Shown here one piece after another: positions 59,619-64,000 of a DNA stretch of 64,000 bases. The notes under the pieces were generated by a model. The model had not been told where the DNA came from and searched no databases. It saw only the letters and a list, made by a program, of their open reading frames with translations. The stretch is from contig JAOSJK010000001.1 of assembly GCA_027494135.1 (NCBI GenBank), positions 1,033,378-1,097,377 of the forward strand. The letters run 5' to 3'. The DNA is from Acidimicrobiia bacterium. GTDB taxonomy: Bacteria; Actinomycetota; Acidimicrobiia; IMCC26256; PALSA-610. The position numbers and the translations under genes were made by a program. Within the stretch, counting starts at the first letter, position 1, and the number at the start of each line of letters is the position of its first letter.

Positions 59619-62179
59619 GCGCGCAGCAGCGGGCTCTCGCGGTCGCGTCCCGTCTCGTGCCGCCTGCGGCGCTCGGCCTCTTCGTCTACTGGCTGCTCGC
59701 CGTTCACGGCGACAACCGCAAGTGGATGAGCGCCGCGGCGACGGCCCTCATAACCGCAGGCGCCGCCTCGGGAGTCAACCTCCTCGTCGGCTACACGGGG
59801 CTGCTCACCCTCGGACACGCGACGTTCCTCGTCGTCGGCGGCTACGCGGGGTCGGTCTGGGCCATCGAGCTCGGCCTCGACCCTTGGCTCGGCTTCCCCT
59901 TCGCGTTCCTCTTCGGTGCGGCGGCCGGCGTCGTGCTCGCTCTGCTCTCGTGCCACCTGCGCGGCTTCTACCTGACCGTGGTGACGCTCTCGCTCGGCCT
60001 TCTCATGCCGGCCCTCATGCGCATCTACGAGGACCTCTTCGGTGGGCAGCAGGGACGGCGCGTCGAGGAGTCGATCGAGGTGACCGACCTGCCGCTCGCG
60101 GAGGGCAGCCGGCAGCGCGGTCTGGTGGTCCTCGCCGCCATGATCCTCTTCGTCGTGCTGATCGTCTGCCGGAACCTCGTTCGCGGGCGCTGGGGGCGTG
60201 CGTGGACCGCTATCCGCGACTCCGAGATCGCGGCCCGGGCGAGTGGTGTCAACACCTACTGGTACAAGGTCGCGGCGTTCGGGGTCTCCTCTGGACTCGT
60301 CGCGATGGTCGGGGTGGTCGCTGCGAACCAGTTCCGGATCGTGAGCAACGAGCTGGGGCCGCAGGCGCTCTCGTTCCGGCTCGTCGTGATCTGCGTGCTC
60401 GGCGGTCTCGGAACGATCGCCGGCCCGGTGATCTCGTCGCTCGCCATCACGTTCGTCCTCGCGACGGCGCTGGTGCAGGACACCTTCGGCGACTACCTCG
60501 GCATCTTCTTCGGGACGCTCGCGATCATCGGCATCGTCGGGACCCCCGGCGGCCAGGCCGAGATCGTCTCGCGCGTCGTGCGGAGGCTGAACCTCGTCCC
60601 CTCGCGTCCGCCGGTGGAGAGCGGAGACCTGCGCGTGGAGCGCGGCGCCCCGGCCGAGGGCACCGTGCTGGAGCTCAGCGGGCTCACCAAGCGCTTCGGA
60701 GGGATCTCCGCCGTCGACGCCATCGACCTGAAGGTCGAAGCGGGGACCATCCACGGGCTCATCGGGCCGAACGGTTCCGGCAAGACGACCCTCATCAACG
60801 TCGTCTCCGGCTTCTACCCCGCCTCGGGCGGCACGATCCGCCTGCAGGGCCGGTCGGTGGAGTCGCTCCGCGCCGACCGGCGGGTGCGGCTCGGCCTCGC
60901 GCGGACCTTCCAGAACATCCAGATCTGGCGCGACATGACCGTCCTCGCCAACGTCAAGGTTGGCGCGCACCGTCACACCCGCTCGAGCCTTCTCAGGTCT
61001 CTGCTCGGCCTCGACTTCTTCGAGGAGCGGCGCATCAGCCACCGCGCCTGGTCGTTGCTCAGGTTCGTCGGCCTCGACGGCAAGGCAGACCACAAGGCGG
61101 GGTCGCTGCCCTTCGCAGACCAGCGGCGCCTCGAGATCGCACGCGCCCTCGCCGCGGACCCCGTGCTCTTGCTCCTCGACGAGCCCGGCGCGGGCCTCCA
61201 CCCCGCGGAGCAGGGCGAGCTGGTCGAGTTGATCCGTGAGATCAAGGCGCGGGGCGTGACCGTGCTGCTCATCGAGCACCACATGGACATCGTGATGGAG
61301 CTCTCCGACAGGGTCACGGTCATCGACTACGGCCGCAAGATCGCCGAGGGCACCCCCGAGGAGGTGCAGGCCGACCGGGGCGTCATCCACGCGTACCTCG
61401 GCCACGGCCCCGACGCCGTGACGTCGCGCCCGCGGCAGCCCGTCGACGCGGAGCCTCCGGCGCCGCTGCTGAAGGTCGAGGATCTCGAGGTCACCTACGG
61501 AGCGGCGCACGCCCTGCAGGGTGTCTCGTTCGAGGTTGGCGAGGGTGAGGTGGTCGCGATCATCGGCGGCAACGGCGCCGGCAAGACCACGACGCTGAAG
61601 ACGGTCTCGGGGATCGCGGAGTCGTACAAGTCGGTGCGGGGCCACATCTGGTTCGAGGGCAACCCGATCGAGCGCAAGGCGGCGCACAAGATCGCTCTCG
61701 CCGGGATCGTGCACGTACCAGAGGGCCGGAGGGTCTTCCCCGCGATGTCGGTGGAGGAGAACCTCTTCCTCGGCGGCTACCGCCGCAGGCGCGGCGCCGA
61801 CCTGCGGTCGGGCGTCGAGGAGGTGTTCGAGCGCTTCCGGATCCTCGGTGAGCGCCGCGACCAGCAGGCCGGGCTCCTCTCGGGCGGCGAGCAGCAGATG
61901 CTCGCAATGGGGCGCGCCCTGATGGCGCACCCCAAGCTCCTCCTCCTCGACGAGCCCTCGCTCGGACTCGCTCCGAAGATCGTCGAGGACGTCTTCGAGA
62001 TCATCGAGGCCATGGCCCGCGAGGGGACGACCATCGTTCTCGTCGAGCAGCTCGCGTCGCAGGCTCTCTCGATCGCCGATCGCGCGTACGTGCTCGAGAG
62101 CGGCCGGGTGACACTCGGCGGCACCAGCGACGACCTGCGCAACGACCCCGCCGTCGTCGCCGCCTACCTCGGTGGCTGA
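59615..62179 (+). CDS. LivM-LivG-LivF triple fusion: permease plus two ATPases
   Basis: 854 residues in one uninterrupted frame from GTG 59615. Residues about 1-320 are LivM: LLVGYTGLLTLGHATFLVVG, LVGRGWGRAW-like loop with AWTAIRDSEIAARASGVNTY, then CVLGGLGTIAGPVISS. Residues about 345-590 are LivG: GLTKRFGGISAVDAIDLKVE, GLIGPNGSGKTTLINVVSGF (Walker A), VLLLLDEPGAGLHPAEQG (Walker B) and LLIEHHMDIVMELSDRV. Its signature reads LPFADQRRLEIARAL. Residues about 615-854 are LivF: VVAIIGGNGAGKTTTLKTVS, LLSGGEQQMLAMGRALMAHP, LLLDEPSLGLAPKIVEDVFE. Proline-rich linkers of 20-30 residues join the parts. LivM-LivG fusions are known; including LivF is uncommon. Confidence 0.85.
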   Translation: MSAQQRALAVASRLVPPAALGLFVYWLLAVHGDNRKWMSAAATALITAGAASGVNLLVGYTGLLTLGHATFLVVGGYAGSVWAIELGLDPWLGFPFAFLFGAAAGVVLALLSCHLRGFYLTVVTLSLGLLMPALMRIYEDLFGGQQGRRVEESIEVTDLPLAEGSRQRGLVVLAAMILFVVLIVCRNLVRGRWGRAWTAIRDSEIAARASGVNTYWYKVAAFGVSSGLVAMVGVVAANQFRIVSNELGPQALSFRLVVICVLGGLGTIAGPVISSLAITFVLATALVQDTFGDYLGIFFGTLAIIGIVGTPGGQAEIVSRVVRRLNLVPSRPPVESGDLRVERGAPAEGTVLELSGLTKRFGGISAVDAIDLKVEAGTIHGLIGPNGSGKTTLINVVSGFYPASGGTIRLQGRSVESLRADRRVRLGLARTFQNIQIWRDMTVLANVKVGAHRHTRSSLLRSLLGLDFFEERRISHRAWSLLRFVGLDGKADHKAGSLPFADQRRLEIARALAADPVLLLLDEPGAGLHPAEQGELVELIREIKARGVTVLLIEHHMDIVMELSDRVTVIDYGRKIAEGTPEEVQADRGVIHAYLGHGPDAVTSRPRQPVDAEPPAPLLKVEDLEVTYGAAHALQGVSFEVGEGEVVAIIGGNGAGKTTTLKTVSGIAESYKSVRGHIWFEGNPIERKAAHKIALAGIVHVPEGRRVFPAMSVEENLFLGGYRRRRGADLRSGVEEVFERFRILGERRDQQAGLLSGGEQQMLAMGRALMAHPKLLLLDEPSLGLAPKIVEDVFEIIEAMAREGTTIVLVEQLASQALSIADRAYVLESGRVTLGGTSDDLRNDPAVVAAYLGG

Positions 62180-62185
62180 CCAGCC

Positions 62186-62232
62186 CACGAGCGTCGATAG
62201 ACCACAATTATTGTGGTCTATCGACGCTCGTG
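62186..62232. promoter_or_regulatory. Perfect 47-bp palindrome after the liv operon
   Basis: Bases 62186-62208 are the exact reverse complement of 62210-62232 around a single central T. The outer arms read CACGAGCGTCGATAGACCAC and the core AATTATT is AT-rich, unlike its surroundings. It starts 6 bases after the fusion gene's stop and ends 19 bases before the next start. It could end transcription of the liv operon in both directions or be an operator for the next gene. Confidence 0.75.
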
Positions 62233-62251
62233 CCTGAGGGTAGGGGCGGGG

Positions 62252-62686
62252 ATGGGACGGGTGGTGGTGACGGAGCAGATCGCGGCGCCGGTGGAGCGGG
62301 TGTGGCGCGCCCTCGTGGAGCCTGCCGAGGTGGTCGTGTGGGACGGCGTCGAGCGTCGCGACGTACCCGACGGCTACCCGCGGCCGGGGCAGCACGCGCG
62401 CTGGACGATCCGTGTGGCCGGCGTCCGCGTCGCGCTGCACGACCGCATCGTCGCCGTCGAGCCGAATGAGCGCTTCGCATCCGAGATCACGGTCGGGTTC
62501 ATCTCTCTGCAGGAGGAGTACCGGCTGCGCGCGACGCCGGGAGGCGGGTGCGAGCTGGTGAGCGACAACCTGGTGAGGTCGCGCGTCCCCCTGCTGGGCC
62601 GCCTCGCCGACTCCCTGACGCGCCGCAACGTCGTCGAATCACTCGCGCGACTCCGGGCTCACTGCGAGGCGAGTCCCGACCCCTGA
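62252..62686 (+). CDS. SRPBCC-family protein
   Basis: 144 residues from ATG 62252 with GGGGCGGGG before it. MGRVVVTEQIAAPVERVWRA is the START/Bet v1-like entry, followed by VAVEPNERFASEITVGFISL and EEYRLRATPGGGCELVSDNL, and a long C-terminal helix with VVESLARLRAHCEASP. These folds bind hydrophobic ligands or act as cyclases or dehydratases; no specific role can be given. A start inside the palindrome (TTG 62213) is less likely. Confidence 0.75.
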   Translation: MGRVVVTEQIAAPVERVWRALVEPAEVVVWDGVERRDVPDGYPRPGQHARWTIRVAGVRVALHDRIVAVEPNERFASEITVGFISLQEEYRLRATPGGGCELVSDNLVRSRVPLLGRLADSLTRRNVVESLARLRAHCEASPDP

Positions 62687-62755
62687 CGGCAGCCCCGCGC
62701 GGAGAGCGCGTCTGGTCGGGCGGACGGGCGGCAGGGGGACCGCGCGGGTGGGCGG

Positions 62756-63579
62756 TCAGGCGGAGCGGATGTTGCGGAACGCGCGACCGAGCAGGGGGTC
62801 TTCGCATCGAGGAGGCCGTCGAGGTCGTCGTCGCGGTCGAAGCGCGGCGACCACGACTCCGCGTCGGCGCGCGACGACGGGGCGACCGACTCCGGCTGCG
62901 ACTGCGCCGGCGATTGCGGCGACGGGGTCACCGCCACCGACGACTGGGCAACCGACTCGGGCTGCGACTGCAACTGCGACGACGGGGTCACCGGCACCGA
63001 CGACGGGGCAACCGACTCCGGCTGCGACTTCGGCGCGCCGCCCCACTTGGCAGGCGCCCCGGCGATATCTCCCGCGGCGGTGGTCCCGGCGACGTCTGCC
63101 GCGGCGTTCTCGGCGACGTCTCCCGCGGCGGTGGTCCCGGCGACGTCTCCGGCGACGGTGCTCCCGGCGACATCTCCCGCGGCGTTCTCGGCGGCGTCGA
63201 AGGGGAGCATCGCCGTCGCGCTCTCGGCCGGTCGGCGGGTCCGCCTGCGGCGGGGCTTGCGGTCTCTCTCCTTCGCATCCTTGCCGGCCGGCACAGCCTC
63301 GCGGGCGCGCGATCGCGACGCCGCAACGGGGTGCGCACGCTCCGTCGCGGCCCTCTCTCCCGGGGGCCCGGCCGGCGCTGCGACCGCCCCTCGCCGGTCC
63401 TCGAGCGCCCATCCCTGCGGCGGCGTCATCGTCGCGGCGTGCCGGTCGCAGAGGTCGCCGGCGTCGCGGGGGCCGTCGGGGGCGAGAGCGCCCAGCCACA
63501 CGGCGCACGCGCCGGGGTCGAACCCGAAGACGGTTGTGGCCGAGGCGCTGCACCCGGGCCGTGAGCAGAGTCGCCGCAC
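62756..63579 (-). CDS. DUF3499-family protein with long repetitive tail (frame break)
   Basis: About 274 residues from GTG 63579. The N-terminal 65 residues VRRLCSRPGCSASATTVFGF and CDRHAATMTPPQGWALEDRR are the actinobacterial DUF3499 domain with its C..C and C..H pairs, possibly a zinc ribbon. A basic linker (KERDRKPRRRRTRRP) leads to two low-complexity blocks, one with AAGDVA and AGTTAAGD units, one with SQPESVAPSS units. After a defect in the G run 62794-62798 the end reads LLGRAFRNIRSA. Only the first domain is usual in the family. Confidence 0.7.
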
Positions 63580-63805
63580 GCGCCGACCGTACCCCGGCCG
63601 AGACCTCTCACCGCGCATCACGGCCGGTCGGGCGCACGACGACACACCATGACGCGCATGCGCCGAGCCCGTGCCGCGCCGCCTTCGACACCGTGCCGGC
63701 GGGGTCGGTGCGCCGTCGCCGGGCCGCGGCCCCGAACCGCGCCGTTGAACCGCGGCCCCGAACCGCGGCCCCGAGCCGCGGCCCCGGACCGCGCGGCGTC
63801 GCGCC
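63580..63805. other. Intergenic region with 13-bp tandem repeats
   Basis: 226 bases without a convincing gene. Five tandem units of consensus CCGCGGCCCCGAA occupy 63724-63788 (the second unit is diverged, CCGCGCCGTTGAA). A 13-base period is not a coding repeat. It lies between two leftward genes. Confidence 0.55.
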
Positions 63806-64000
63806 CTAGAGGACCATCTCGATCAGGTGCGGACCCGGCTCGGCCAGAGCGACGCGGAGCTCGGCCACGAGATCGTCGGCTGTGGTCACCCGCACGGCCG
63901 GCACTCCCATGCCCGACGCGATGGATACGAAGTCGAGCTCCGGCGGAGTGAGCTCGACCATCGACCGTGCCTTCGCTCCCGGCTCTACGAGGCCGGCGCG
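63806..64000 (-). CDS. C-terminal end of a thiamine-diphosphate enzyme (acetolactate synthase-like), partial
   Basis: The 64 residues read leftward from the window edge to TAG at 63806-63808. ELTPPELDFVSIASGMGVPA, VRVTTADDLVAELRVALAEP and GPHLIEMVL match the end of the pyrimidine-binding domain of acetolactate-synthase/benzoylformate-decarboxylase-type proteins (D.V.iA...G....V....EL...L..AL...GP.LIE). The catalytic parts lie outside the window, so the substrate cannot be judged. Confidence 0.65.
   Translation of the reverse strand, partial: RAGLVEPGAKARSMVELTPPELDFVSIASGMGVPAVRVTTADDLVAELRVALAEPGPHLIEMVL

Noticed and set aside
59504-62440. 978-residue open frame on the minus strand opposite the liv fusion
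   Set aside because: Composition (Arg/Asp/Glu/His-rich) and lack of motifs mark it as the antisense frame of a strongly conserved transporter.

Overview
This 64 kb window is very GC-rich and comes from an actinobacterium. The support is a DUF3499-type protein, Tat-dependent lipoproteins, LPxTG-like surface proteins and dense GTG starts. Acidimicrobiia or a related class is my guess; no rRNA or tRNA is present to settle it. Many genes break into two or three reading frames at short G or C runs while the protein homology continues across the break. I read most breaks as base-calling indels, annotate such genes as one CDS, and give the approximate break.

Layout. 1-2344: a partial gene, a small palindromic repeat family, and an Rrf2 regulator with an oxidoreductase and membrane segment. 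2379-6730: a giant secreted Calx-beta/glycine-rich surface protein. 6937-26433: the core of the window, with ten sulfotransferase genes interleaved with glycosyltransferases and a Wzm/Wzt-type polysaccharide ABC exporter. 26630-32616: a Wzc-like chain-length regulator/kinase, a PqqD-like protein, an NTP_transf_5 nucleotidyltransferase, a polytopic polymerase candidate, an HprK-related kinase and a second PqqD-like protein. 32786-37276: exported proteins (one Tat-LPxTG, one Tat cysteine-rich, one Calx-beta, one lipoprotein). 37375-51135: further glycan genes (GT4 enzymes, acetyltransferases, a deacetylase, a polyprenyl-phosphate sugar-phosphate transferase, a DegT aminotransferase, a CapD-type dehydratase, a UDP-HexNAc-type dehydrogenase, an epimerase) interrupted by an MNT/HEPN toxin-antitoxin pair. 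51625-56170: an LPxTG protein and two tandem, nearly identical beta-propeller lipoproteins. 56477-62179: a DUF302 gene behind a CsoR-like palindrome, then a branched-chain amino-acid-type ABC operon in which LivM, LivG and LivF are one polypeptide. 62252-64000: a SRPBCC protein, a DUF3499 protein and the end of a thiamine-diphosphate enzyme.

Together the central 45 kb looks like one large locus for a sulfated, amino-sugar/uronic-acid-containing surface glycan. Sugars are made by the dehydratase, dehydrogenase, epimerase and aminotransferase. Assembly is primed by the PNPT enzyme and extended by GT2/GT4 enzymes. The glycan is decorated by sulfotransferases and acetyltransferases, and exported by Wzm/Wzt and/or a Wzc/polymerase route. 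The PqqD/HprK/nucleotidyltransferase set embedded in it resembles the poorly understood HPr-rel-A system of exopolysaccharide producers.

Recurrent short palindromes punctuate the window. One conserved element occurs three times, each time between convergent genes.
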